A stretch of 64,000 nucleotides of DNA from Armatimonadota bacterium (GTDB lineage: Bacteria > Armatimonadota > Zipacnadia > Zipacnadales > JABUFB01). The notes below the pieces were generated by a model that was not told the origin of the DNA, did not search any database, and saw only the letters and a program-made list of their open reading frames with translations. Made by a program: the position numbers and the translations under genes. Shown here piece by piece: positions 17,136 through 25,682 of this stretch. How positions within the stretch are numbered: the first letter of the stretch is position 1; each line of letters begins with the position of its first letter. Where the stretch lies: contig JABUFB010000008.1 in assembly GCA_013314775.1 (NCBI GenBank), positions 558,001 through 622,000 on the forward strand. Direction: 5' to 3'.

Positions 17136-19097
17136 GTGCGCAGACTCATTATCATCGGAATGGCCCTGGTGGCCGCGGCGAATCTTCACGCGCAGCTTCT
17201 CGACGACTTCTCGGGCGATGTAAGCGCGTGGCAACCGGAAATGCAGTATGGTGAGGTCAGCGGCTGCGCAGTAAAGCCGGGGCCAGGCAACGGCGGCGGA
17301 CAGAGCCTGCAGATCGACTACGTCTTCGCCGATTCGGGCACAAATCACATCATCTACGCTCGCCCGGTGGAACTCGACCTCTCGTGGACCCGCGGCCTGT
17401 GCTTCGACCTGCGCGGGACCGGAGACCCGGTGAGTGTCTTCCTGTTCCTGTGGGACGCCGATGGCCGATTTGTGAACTACGGCCCCCACGGCACGAACCT
17501 GGACTTTCACACCGGGCACCCGGAGTGGACTACGGTCAGTATGGCATTCCGGACTGACTCATCCGTGCAGGGCGGCGGCGCGGACCTGTCCAGAATCCGC
17601 CGCATCGGCTTCATGCTCAACCAGGTCGGCAAGCGCAAGGGAACAGTATGGATCGACAACCTGCGTGGAACCGGCGACGCCGAAGCGTGGCTGAGTGTGA
17701 GCCCGGCGGTGATCAGCCCCAATGGCGACGGAGTGAACGACGAGGTGATGATCAACGTCGGCGCCCTGCGGGACAGCGAGATGACCGTGGATATCCTCGA
17801 CGCGAAGGGCAATGTGCTGGCGGTTCTCACCAATGCCTGGCCCACTGAGAAGCACGAAGTTGACCTCACCTGGAGCGGCAAAGTCCAGGGGAAGATTGCG
17901 CCGGACGGCGACTACACGGTACGCGTCCGTTTCAGCGGCGACCACGAGCGCGAATTCACCGCGGCGGTGGCGGTGAACACTGAGTACCGGTGGCCGCCTG
18001 TCAGCTACCAAGTGGAGCCATTCTTCCCGGTGGGAGTATGGTTCGAGGGTTCACCAGCGATGGCCGGGTATCCGGATGACCCCGCCGGTGCACACGCCTA
18101 CTTCCTACGCTGCTTCAGGGATATGGCCACTCACGGCTTCAACTGCGCGGCTGTCCCCAACTGTCCGGAGGCGCTCTGGGAAACGCTCCTGCAAGCTGCC
18201 GATCAGGCTGGGATACGAATCGTCCTCGAGGTCGGGCCGCTGGTGCGCCTGGTCAGCCAGACCACGCCGGTGAGTGAAGCCGAGGTATTTGACGCGGTAT
18301 CAGCAGTCGTCGGCAAGATCGGCAAGTATGACTCGCTCCTGCGCTACCAGATCCGGGATGAGCCACCCCGGGAACTGATCGGCAACTGGATCTTGGTCCA
18401 GCGCGCCCTGGCGGCTCTTGACCCGAAACGTCCGGCATTCTCGTGTTTCTGCCACCCCGACTCCTTGGCCCGGGTCTCGCGGGAGACCGTGCTCAGTGAA
18501 GCCGTCTTTGACATCTACCCGCACCACAAAGGGACGCCCCTCAACACCCTGGGCGGGTTCGAGAGCGGGATGCGCACCTTCACCCAGGCATCCGGCGATA
18601 ACCCGCGCTGGGTTGTGCTCCAGGCTTTCGGGGTGCCGGGGGACAGCCACTGGCGGTACCCGACGCCCGAGGAGTTGAGGGCAATGACCTGGCTATCACT
18701 CGCCGGCGGTGTCCGCGGGGTCTTCTACTTCATCTACCAGTACATGCCAACATACCTGCACGGCATGGTGGAGTACGACGGCACACCGCGGCCGATCTAC
18801 GAGCCCTGCGCAGATCTCGCCAGTAAGCTCACGAAGCTTTCGCCCCTGCTCATGTCCCTGACGCCCGGACGGCCCGTGAATATCGAAGGTGACGCACGCA
18901 TTGGCAGTTTCCGCGATGCAAGCAAAAAGCCGGTGCTCATCGTCGCGAGCGTCCGCCCAGATGCAGAAGTCACCGTCACACTCAAGACCGGCGGACCATG
19001 GGTGGACGCCCTCACCGGCGATAGGCTTACTGGCGGCAAGGATGGACTCACGCTGACTCTTCCGCCCGGTGAGGGGAAGGTTCTCGTGAAGCCGTGA
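17136..19097 (+). CDS. Secreted glycosidase-like protein with FlgD/CHU_C-like Ig domain
   Basis: A 653-residue protein with a GTG start after AGGAGGT. A signal peptide covers residues 1-20. Residues about 20-180 form a jelly-roll carbohydrate-binding-like domain (DDFSGDVSAW). Residues about 185-290 hold an Ig-like domain opened by ISPNGDGVND, as in FlgD and gliding-motility C-terminal domains. A TIM barrel (about 295-570) follows, with Glu409 in YQIRDEP as candidate acid/base, then a small C-terminal sandwich. It belongs to the 11363-20176 run (50 bp after the UroD-like gene). Its barrel resembles those of the proteins at 35874 and 40990. The substrate is unknown. Confidence 0.65.
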   Translation: MRRLIIIGMALVAAANLHAQLLDDFSGDVSAWQPEMQYGEVSGCAVKPGPGNGGGQSLQIDYVFADSGTNHIIYARPVELDLSWTRGLCFDLRGTGDPVSVFLFLWDADGRFVNYGPHGTNLDFHTGHPEWTTVSMAFRTDSSVQGGGADLSRIRRIGFMLNQVGKRKGTVWIDNLRGTGDAEAWLSVSPAVISPNGDGVNDEVMINVGALRDSEMTVDILDAKGNVLAVLTNAWPTEKHEVDLTWSGKVQGKIAPDGDYTVRVRFSGDHEREFTAAVAVNTEYRWPPVSYQVEPFFPVGVWFEGSPAMAGYPDDPAGAHAYFLRCFRDMATHGFNCAAVPNCPEALWETLLQAADQAGIRIVLEVGPLVRLVSQTTPVSEAEVFDAVSAVVGKIGKYDSLLRYQIRDEPPRELIGNWILVQRALAALDPKRPAFSCFCHPDSLARVSRETVLSEAVFDIYPHHKGTPLNTLGGFESGMRTFTQASGDNPRWVVLQAFGVPGDSHWRYPTPEELRAMTWLSLAGGVRGVFYFIYQYMPTYLHGMVEYDGTPRPIYEPCADLASKLTKLSPLLMSLTPGRPVNIEGDARIGSFRDASKKPVLIVASVRPDAEVTVTLKTGGPWVDALTGDRLTGGKDGLTLTLPPGEGKVLVKP

Positions 19098-19174
19098 CGC
19101 ATCCGTGCTTTCCGCGCCGGGACCTGCGCGGTTCCCACGAAGGCACCGGCGTCCTCTAGAGATGGAGGCAATCC

Positions 19175-20176
19175 ATGGAATACCGCAACCTGGGCAAGGC
19201 AGGCGTGAAGGTCTCTCAGCTTTGCCTCGGCACCATGATGTTCGGCGACCCCACGCCTGAAGCGGAATCAGTGGCGATCATCCGCGCCGCTCTGGATGCT
19301 GGGATCAACTTCATCGACACCGCCGACAAGTACAATGCCGGTGAATCCGAGCGAGTTGTGGGCCGGGCGATCAGGCCGGTGCGCGACCAGGTGGTTCTGG
19401 CGACCAAAGTCCACCTGCCCATGGGCGATGGTCCCAATGACAGAGGCAGTAGCCGCCTGCACATCCTGCGCGCCGTTGAGGCCAGCCTTGAGCGTCTCGG
19501 GCTGGACTGTGTGGACCTGCTCTACCTGCACGCCCCGGACCCGGAGACGCCCATAGAGGAGTCGCTGCGGGCTCTGGAGGACCTGGTGCGCGCCGGCAAG
19601 GCGCTGTATGTGGGCTGCTCCAATTTCCGGGCCTGGCAGACAGCTCACGCCCTGGGGATTCAGGCGGCTCGGGGATGGGACTGCTTCGCGGCGATTCAGC
19701 CCCTGTACAACCTGGCGAATCGTGATTGTGAAGTCGAAATCCTTCCAATGGCGCGGGAACTGGGCTTGGGCGTAGTCCCGTACAGCCCCCTTGCCCGGGG
19801 CGTGCTCACCGGCAAGTACTCGCCGGGGCAGGAGCCCCCACCCGACTCTCGTGCCGGCCGTGGCAATGTTCGAATGCTCCAGACCGAGTTCCGGCAAGCT
19901 AATCTTGAACTCGCAGCAGCATTGGGACCCGTGGCTACAGAGGTCGGTTGCACACTGTCGCAGCTCGCACTTGCCTGGGTAATGGCGAACCCGCTGGTAA
20001 CTGCTCCTATCATCGGCCCGCGCACTATGGACCAGCTGAAGGACAACCTGGGAGCGTTGGATGTGACGATCACACCCGAAGTCGAGGCGCGCATTGACCA
20101 GCTGGTGCCCCCTGGAGAGCACTGCGGCAGGGGCTATCAGGACCCGTCCTTCCCCGTAACAGGCCGGCCCACCTGA
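19175..20176 (+). CDS. Aldo/keto reductase
   Basis: A 333-residue NAD(P)H-dependent oxidoreductase of the AKR superfamily, usual length, cytosolic. The catalytic tetrad is intact: Asp48 and Tyr53 (IDTADKYNAGESE), Lys78 (LATKVH) and His119 (LYLHAPD). The later VPYSPLARGVLTGKY is the standard cofactor-loop neighbourhood. GGAGG precedes the ATG. It is the last gene of the plus-strand run and is followed by a strong hairpin at 20193. The AKR11/YghZ-like group reduces carbonyls of small sugars and aldehydes; a role in handling sugars released by the neighbouring glycosidases is an inference. Confidence 0.93.
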   Translation: MEYRNLGKAGVKVSQLCLGTMMFGDPTPEAESVAIIRAALDAGINFIDTADKYNAGESERVVGRAIRPVRDQVVLATKVHLPMGDGPNDRGSSRLHILRAVEASLERLGLDCVDLLYLHAPDPETPIEESLRALEDLVRAGKALYVGCSNFRAWQTAHALGIQAARGWDCFAAIQPLYNLANRDCEVEILPMARELGLGVVPYSPLARGVLTGKYSPGQEPPPDSRAGRGNVRMLQTEFRQANLELAAALGPVATEVGCTLSQLALAWVMANPLVTAPIIGPRTMDQLKDNLGALDVTITPEVEARIDQLVPPGEHCGRGYQDPSFPVTGRPT

Positions 20177-20192
20177 CAGCGCAAGGACCCCG

Positions 20193-20230
20193 GCATGCGG
20201 CCCTGAAGCGCCGGATTCAGGGCCGTATGC
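20193..20230 (+). terminator. Long hairpin after the aldo/keto reductase
   Basis: A 14-bp stem with one G-T wobble (20193-20206 with 20217-20230) and a 10-base loop lies 16 bp after the stop. There is no T-run, so it may act with Rho or protect the 3' end. It separates the operon from the phosphate-regulated promoter. Confidence 0.55.
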
Positions 20231-20260
20231 GTGCCTGCGCGCATCCGTCCGGATCTACGC

Positions 20261-20327
20261 CTTAACCAATGGCTTAATTCTCTCTTAACGACTGCTTCAG
20301 CCCTTCTTAACTGGGCCCATAGATACT
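20261..20327 (+). promoter_or_regulatory. PHO-box-like direct-repeat array and promoter of the porin-pst unit
   Basis: CTTAAC, CTTAAT, CTTAAC, CTTCAG and CTTAAC occur at 20261, 20273, 20284, 20295 and 20306, that is at 12, 11, 11 and 11 bp spacing. Tandem hexamers on one helical face, ending about 10 bp upstream of a -10-like GATACT (20322-20327), are how PhoB/PhoP response regulators replace a -35 element. The downstream genes are a phosphate porin and pstSCAB, as expected for such control. The leader to the porin ATG is about 110 nt. The regulator itself is not in the window. Confidence 0.65.
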
Positions 20328-20439
20328 TCTGCCATGTGAGCCCCATCGCGACGGATCTCCGACCAAGTGGGGAAGTGACCCGCGTCTGGCGGGCACACAA
20401 GACCAGTCGCGTCATCGCACACATCCCAGGAGGGAAACC

Positions 20440-21705
20440 ATGAGGACCGCAGTATTGCTGTTCGCCGTCGTCGCCGTGGCCGCACTGTGCACGGTGTCCT
20501 GGGCGGGAGAGCCCACGCCGTCGCCGGATCGCGCGTACGTCGATGCCGTGATCGATGCCATGGTGGCGTCGGGCCTTATCTCCGCGGAGAAGGCCGCGGA
20601 GTTCAAGGCACAGGGTATGAAGGCTGCAGCCGCCGTGGCCGATGAGCTTGCCGCTGCCGCCGCCGCAAAGCCGAAGAAGAAGCAGTGGTACGACACCATC
20701 AAGCTGGGCGGCTATATACAGGCTCGCGGTCTGTACTATCCGGATGCTGAAGAGAAAGAAGTCGATCTCGCGTCCGTCTCGCTCAAGAAGGACAGCGAAT
20801 TCCTGGTTCGGCGCGCTCGGATCAAGCTTTCCGCCAAGCCGGCTGACGGCGTCGAAGTGGTCATCCAGCCGGACTTTGGCGAGGGCGACGTCACCATCAA
20901 GGATGCCTACGTGGACAAGAAGTTCGGCAACGAGATGACATCCATGATTCGCTTCGGCCAGCACAAGGTCCCCTTCGGTTTCGAGGGCCCGCAGTCGAGT
21001 TCATCCCGCCTGCCGCTGGAACGCAACTGGGTTGCTCGCCGGACCATCGCGGGCGAGCGCGACACGGGTATCGCCTACTACTACACCGATCCAGAGGATG
21101 CCAAGCTGTTCAACCTTGCGAAGAATGAGCATTTCGGCACCGGTGACTTCGGCAACATCGCAGTGGCCTTCTTCAACGGCCAGGGCATCGAGGACGGCGC
21201 CGAGCTCAATAGCGACAAGCACATCGTCCTGCGCGGCTGCAAGCCCATGCTCATCAAGGGCTTCAACTCTGACAGCGAAGAGCCTGACCAGTACCTGGAG
21301 TTTGGCGCCAGCTACTATGCCGGGGATTACGTCTCCAAGGGTCTTGGCCAGGAAGTCAGTGAGGACTTGATCGGTATCCACGGTTACCTGGCCCCGCAGC
21401 CTTTCGGCCTGCAGGCTGAGTATTTCACCGGCGAGACCGAAGGCGCTGACATCGACGGCTTCTACGTCATGGCCCTGTACCGCCCGGAAGACGGTGATGG
21501 CACTTTCTACGCCCGCTACGATGAGCTCGACGGCCGCCGCAAAGGCCGCGGCGCCAAGGACTACACCCGCGACCGGTGGACCATCGGCTACGCTCACGAG
21601 CTTGAGGACGGCAAGAACCGCGTGACGGTGGAGTACTCCGAGGACACACCCGAGGGTGGCGACAGCTGGGGCGAGTTCGGCATCCAACTCATGACCCATT
21701 ACTGA
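20440..21705 (+). CDS. Phosphate-selective porin (OprO/OprP family)
   Basis: A 421-residue outer-membrane beta-barrel. Residues 1-22 form a signal peptide ending at WAG. An Ala/Lys-rich helical linker to about residue 82 may be a periplasmic coiled coil. The barrel then begins with KLGGYIQARG and continues with alternating amphipathic strands. RRARIKLSA, MIRFGQHKVPFG and the ...RDTGIAYYY strands are typical of phosphate-selective porin O and P. AGGAGG precedes the ATG. It is the first gene under the PHO-box promoter and is followed by pstS, so its role in phosphate or polyphosphate uptake across the outer membrane is well supported by context. It also shows that the host is diderm. Confidence 0.88.
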   Translation: MRTAVLLFAVVAVAALCTVSWAGEPTPSPDRAYVDAVIDAMVASGLISAEKAAEFKAQGMKAAAAVADELAAAAAAKPKKKQWYDTIKLGGYIQARGLYYPDAEEKEVDLASVSLKKDSEFLVRRARIKLSAKPADGVEVVIQPDFGEGDVTIKDAYVDKKFGNEMTSMIRFGQHKVPFGFEGPQSSSSRLPLERNWVARRTIAGERDTGIAYYYTDPEDAKLFNLAKNEHFGTGDFGNIAVAFFNGQGIEDGAELNSDKHIVLRGCKPMLIKGFNSDSEEPDQYLEFGASYYAGDYVSKGLGQEVSEDLIGIHGYLAPQPFGLQAEYFTGETEGADIDGFYVMALYRPEDGDGTFYARYDELDGRRKGRGAKDYTRDRWTIGYAHELEDGKNRVTVEYSEDTPEGGDSWGEFGIQLMTHY

Positions 21706-21715
21706 GACAAAGAAA

Positions 21716-21745
21716 GGGGGCTCCTCCATGGCCCGGAGCAGCCCC
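21716..21745 (+). terminator. Intercistronic hairpin between porin and pstS
   Basis: GGGG plus GCTCC pairs with GGAGC plus CCCC, with a two-base bulge and a 10-base loop, 11 bp after the porin stop. There is no T-run. It is more likely a partial attenuator or mRNA-stability element than a full stop, because pstS follows within 60 bp. Confidence 0.4.
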
Positions 21746-21805
21746 GCTACGACAGTCACAACGGCCGCCGTTGGCGGTCGCTAACCAAACGGAGGATAGC
21801 ACACA

Positions 21806-22822
21806 ATGCGCAGTGCAAGCAAGTCTCTCGTGACGATGATGCTGTGCGCGGTGTTCGCGATCAGCACCATGGCCGCTTCCGCGGCGACCCTGAACGGCAG
21901 CGGCGCGAGCTTCCCGTTCCCGTATTACACGAAGACCTTTGCAGAGTTCAAGAACCGCACGGGTATTCAAGTCAACTACCAGGCCACCGGCAGCGGGGCC
22001 GGAATCGACGCGATTACCAAGAAGACTGTGGACTTCGCCGGCAGTGACGCTGCGCTGTCCGACGCGAAGCTCAAGTCCCTCCCCGGCAAGCTCTTCCAGA
22101 TCCCGACCTGCGGCGGCGCGGTCGCCATCGTCTACAATGTGCCCGGCGCCTCCCGCGACCTCAAGCTCAGCGCCAGCAGCGTGGCCGGCATTTTCCTGGG
22201 TCAGATCAAGCGATGGAACGATCCCAAGCTGGTTGCCGAAAATGCCGAACTGCGCAACAAGAACCTTCCGATCACCGTCTGCCACCGCAGCGACGGCAGC
22301 GGAACCACCGACATCTTCACCACCTATCTGTGCGCGATAAGCCCGACGTGGAAGTCCAAGGTCGGCAAGGGTACCGCAGTCAAGTGGCCCACCGGCAAGG
22401 GTGGCGCAAAGAATGCGGGAGTCGCCGCTCTGGTGAAGCAGATCCCCGGTGCGATCGGCTATGTCGAGCTTGCCTATGCAAAGCAGAACAACATTGCTAC
22501 CGCACGCGTGAAGAACCGCAGCGGCTACTACATCAAGCCCTCACTTTCCAGCACCAGCGCCTGCATTGAGGGTGCTCTGAGCGTGCTCAAGAACGACCTG
22601 CGCGCTGACATCGTCAACTCTCCCGGCCGCGATGCTTACCCGATCGTTGGCCTGACCTTCATCTTCGTCTACGAGAACTCCGCCCAGCCTGCGGAACTCA
22701 AGCGCCTATTGGGCTGGCTCATGTCCGACGAGTCGATGGCCATCGCAAAGAGCCTTGAGTATGCTCCGCTACCCAATTCCGTGCGCGCCATCTGCAAGGA
22801 AATGATCGCGAAGCTGAAGTAG
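21806..22822 (+). CDS. pstS: Phosphate ABC transporter substrate-binding protein PstS
   Basis: A 338-residue periplasmic binding protein with a signal peptide of about 26 residues ending ASA. The phosphate-binding loops are present: NGSGASFPFP at the mature N-terminus, ATGSGAGIDA, FAGSDAALSD and HRSDGSGTTDIFT. GGAGGATAG precedes the ATG. There is no lipobox, so the protein is soluble in the periplasm, consistent with an outer membrane. It lies 100 bp after the porin and 113 bp before pstC, with hairpins in both gaps, which would allow PstS to be made in excess over the membrane subunits. Confidence 0.96.
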   Translation: MRSASKSLVTMMLCAVFAISTMAASAATLNGSGASFPFPYYTKTFAEFKNRTGIQVNYQATGSGAGIDAITKKTVDFAGSDAALSDAKLKSLPGKLFQIPTCGGAVAIVYNVPGASRDLKLSASSVAGIFLGQIKRWNDPKLVAENAELRNKNLPITVCHRSDGSGTTDIFTTYLCAISPTWKSKVGKGTAVKWPTGKGGAKNAGVAALVKQIPGAIGYVELAYAKQNNIATARVKNRSGYYIKPSLSSTSACIEGALSVLKNDLRADIVNSPGRDAYPIVGLTFIFVYENSAQPAELKRLLGWLMSDESMAIAKSLEYAPLPNSVRAICKEMIAKLK

Positions 22823-22875
22823 TCCCGCTCCACTGATCTCTCCCTCCAGGCGAAGCACAGCGCCTGGGCCTGCGC

Positions 22876-22904
22876 GGGGCGCCTCTTCCCATGGGAGGCG
22901 CCCC
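22876..22904 (+). terminator. Attenuator-like hairpin between pstS and pstC
   Basis: A perfect 10-bp stem (GGGGCGCCTC with GAGGCGCCCC) and a 9-base loop are followed only by ACTTTAC. A smaller CAGGCG/CGCCTG hairpin precedes it. Such elements commonly follow binding-protein genes in ABC operons and set stoichiometry. Confidence 0.5.
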
Positions 22905-22935
22905 ACTTTACGACAGCCGGTGAGGAGCCCGCATA

Positions 22936-23892
22936 ATGGCTGCTGAAATCGCACCCGGAGCACGCCCAGAGGCTAGCCTATGCATCAGCGACCGGGCATT
23001 CAACGCCATCTTGTATGGCGCCAGTGGTGTTGTGCTCGCGCTTGTCGTCACTCTCGGGTACACGCTCGCGAAGAACTCGGCCGCGTCTTTAGATCACTTT
23101 GGACTTCGGTTCCTAATCAGTAGTGACTGGGACCCTGTGCATGAGCAATTTGGTGCACTCCCCTTCATCTGGGGCACGCTCGTAACGTCCTTCATCGCTC
23201 TTCTACTTGCGGTGCCTGTGGGCATCGGAACTGCCATCTTCCTCGCAGAACTCGCCCCAACGGCTATCTCACGCCCTGTGTCTTTCCTGGTGGAGTTGCT
23301 CGCAGCAGTTCCCAGCGTCATCTTCGGACTGTGGGGTATCTTCGTCGCTGCGCCGATCATCCAGAGGTTCGAGCTGTTCGTTGGGGAGCGCTGGGGCCAC
23401 ATCCCGCTTTTCTCGGGCCCCCCCATGGGCATCGGGGTGCTGGCAGCTGGGATCATCCTCGCGGTGATGGTGTTGCCCTTCGTCGCGTCTATCTCCACAG
23501 ACGCGATACGAGCCGTCCCCCGCGCCCAGTCCGAAGCGGGGCTCGCTCTGGGAACCACACACTGGGAGACCCTCCGCGGACCGGTGCTACGCTATGCAAA
23601 GAAGGGCATCCTTGGCGCTGTCATCCTCGCCCTGGGGCGCGCGCTTGGCGAGACAATGGCCGTCACCATGCTCATCGGCAATACTCCGACCATCTCCATT
23701 TCCCTTTTCGAGTCCGGCTACTCCATGGCGTCGGTCATTGCCAATGAATTCGCCGAAGCCATGGGCAAACTGCACGCCGCGGCCATGTCAGAGATCGCGC
23801 TGCTGCTGCTCCTGCTCACCGTCGCGGTGAATGCCATTGCGCGGCTGCTGATCTGGGGAAGCACCGGGATGCAGGGAGGCGACAGACGATGA
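22936..23892 (+). CDS. pstC: Phosphate ABC transporter permease PstC
   Basis: A 318-residue inner-membrane permease with about six hydrophobic segments, the first near residues 28-50. The cytoplasmic EAA-type loop is readable as AVPRAQSEAGLALGTTHWET, the site that contacts the ATPase. PSVIFGLWGIFV is a PstC family signature. GTGAGGAG precedes the ATG. Its TGA overlaps the pstA ATG by 4 bp. It forms the channel with PstA for high-affinity phosphate import. Confidence 0.96.
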   Translation: MAAEIAPGARPEASLCISDRAFNAILYGASGVVLALVVTLGYTLAKNSAASLDHFGLRFLISSDWDPVHEQFGALPFIWGTLVTSFIALLLAVPVGIGTAIFLAELAPTAISRPVSFLVELLAAVPSVIFGLWGIFVAAPIIQRFELFVGERWGHIPLFSGPPMGIGVLAAGIILAVMVLPFVASISTDAIRAVPRAQSEAGLALGTTHWETLRGPVLRYAKKGILGAVILALGRALGETMAVTMLIGNTPTISISLFESGYSMASVIANEFAEAMGKLHAAAMSEIALLLLLLTVAVNAIARLLIWGSTGMQGGDRR

Positions 23893-24740
23893 CCTGGGAT
23901 CGGCAGAGCTATCGGCGGCTCAAGAATGCCTTCGCGTTGACTGTCTGCACGCTCATGGCTGTCGCTGCCGTGCTGCCACTGTTCGCCGTCCTGTTCCATG
24001 TGGCACGACTGGGCATCACCCATATCGACCTGGATTTCTTCACGAAACTGCCTGCTCCTGTGGGCGAGGAAGGCGGCGGGCTTGCGAACGCCGTGGTTGG
24101 GACACTGGTGCTCGTGGGGCTTGCTTCCTGCATCGGTGTCCCGGTGGGCGTGCTGGCGGGTGTGCTCCTTGCCCGAGCCAGCGGTTGGCGCTGGTCATTC
24201 TGGGTGCGCTACGCGGCGGACGTGCTCAGCGGAGTGCCGTCGATCGTGGTCGGCGTCGTCGTGTATGAACTCGTGGTGGTCAAAGCGCAGACCTTCAGCG
24301 CCTATAGCGGCGGGATCGCTCTGGCGATGATCATGATCCCCACAGTGGTGCGCACTACCGAAGAGATGATCCGCATGGTCCCATACACGCTCTATGAGGC
24401 AGCGCTGGCGCTCGGGGTGCCCGAATGGCGGGCCACAGTTGCTGTCCTCGTGCGTGGCGCCAGCGCCGGGATCATCACGGGGATCATGCTGGCCGCGGCG
24501 CGAGTCGCCGGAGAGACTGCCCCCCTGCTGTTCACCGCATTCAACAACAACTACTGGTCGAAAAGCCTGTCAGAGCCCATCGCGTCGCTGCCCCTGGCCA
24601 TCTACAACTATGCCCTGTCGCCCTATGAGACCTGGCACGCCATGGCCTGGGCCGCGTCACTCGTCCTGGTAAGCCTAGTGCTTGGCATGAGCATCCTTAC
24701 CCGTGTCGTCACGCGTGGGAAGTACGAGATCATCCAGTAG
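23889..24740 (+). CDS. pstA: Phosphate ABC transporter permease PstA
   Basis: A 283-residue inner-membrane permease with about six hydrophobic segments. [16 protein letters not shown] parallels the PstA channel motif, and [18 protein letters not shown] is its EAA loop. It begins within the pstC stop (ATGA), so the two permease subunits are translationally coupled. It ends 10 bp before pstB. Length and order pstS-pstC-pstA-pstB are standard. Confidence 0.96.
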   Translation: MTWDRQSYRRLKNAFALTVCTLMAVAAVLPLFAVLFHVARLGITHIDLDFFTKLPAPVGEEGGGLANAVVGTLVLVGLASCIGVPVGVLAGVLLARASGWRWSFWVRYAADVLSGVPSIVVGVVVYELVVVKAQTFSAYSGGIALAMIMIPTVVRTTEEMIRMVPYTLYEAALALGVPEWRATVAVLVRGASAGIITGIMLAAARVAGETAPLLFTAFNNNYWSKSLSEPIASLPLAIYNYALSPYETWHAMAWAASLVLVSLVLGMSILTRVVTRGKYEIIQ

Positions 24741-24750
24741 TGGAGGGACT

Positions 24751-25620
<870 letters not shown>

Positions 25621-25635
25621 CCCACGCCAAACCGC

Positions 25636-25667
25636 GGGGACGGGCGCCAAACTCAGTGCCCGTCCCC
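25636..25667. terminator. Bidirectional hairpin between pstB and the RGL-like gene
   Basis: A perfect 10-bp stem (GGGGACGGGC with GCCCGTCCCC, 12-base loop) lies 15 bp beyond each of the two converging stop codons. It lacks T-runs on either strand. It may insulate the two transcription units. Confidence 0.5.
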
Positions 25668-25682
25668 GACAGCGACAAACCG

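Noticed and set aside
24703-24750. GTG start that would extend PstB by 16 residues into pstA
   Set aside because: There is no ribosome binding site for it, the extension is Ser/Arg-rich and unlike PstB, and the ATG at 24751 has GGAGGG at proper spacing.
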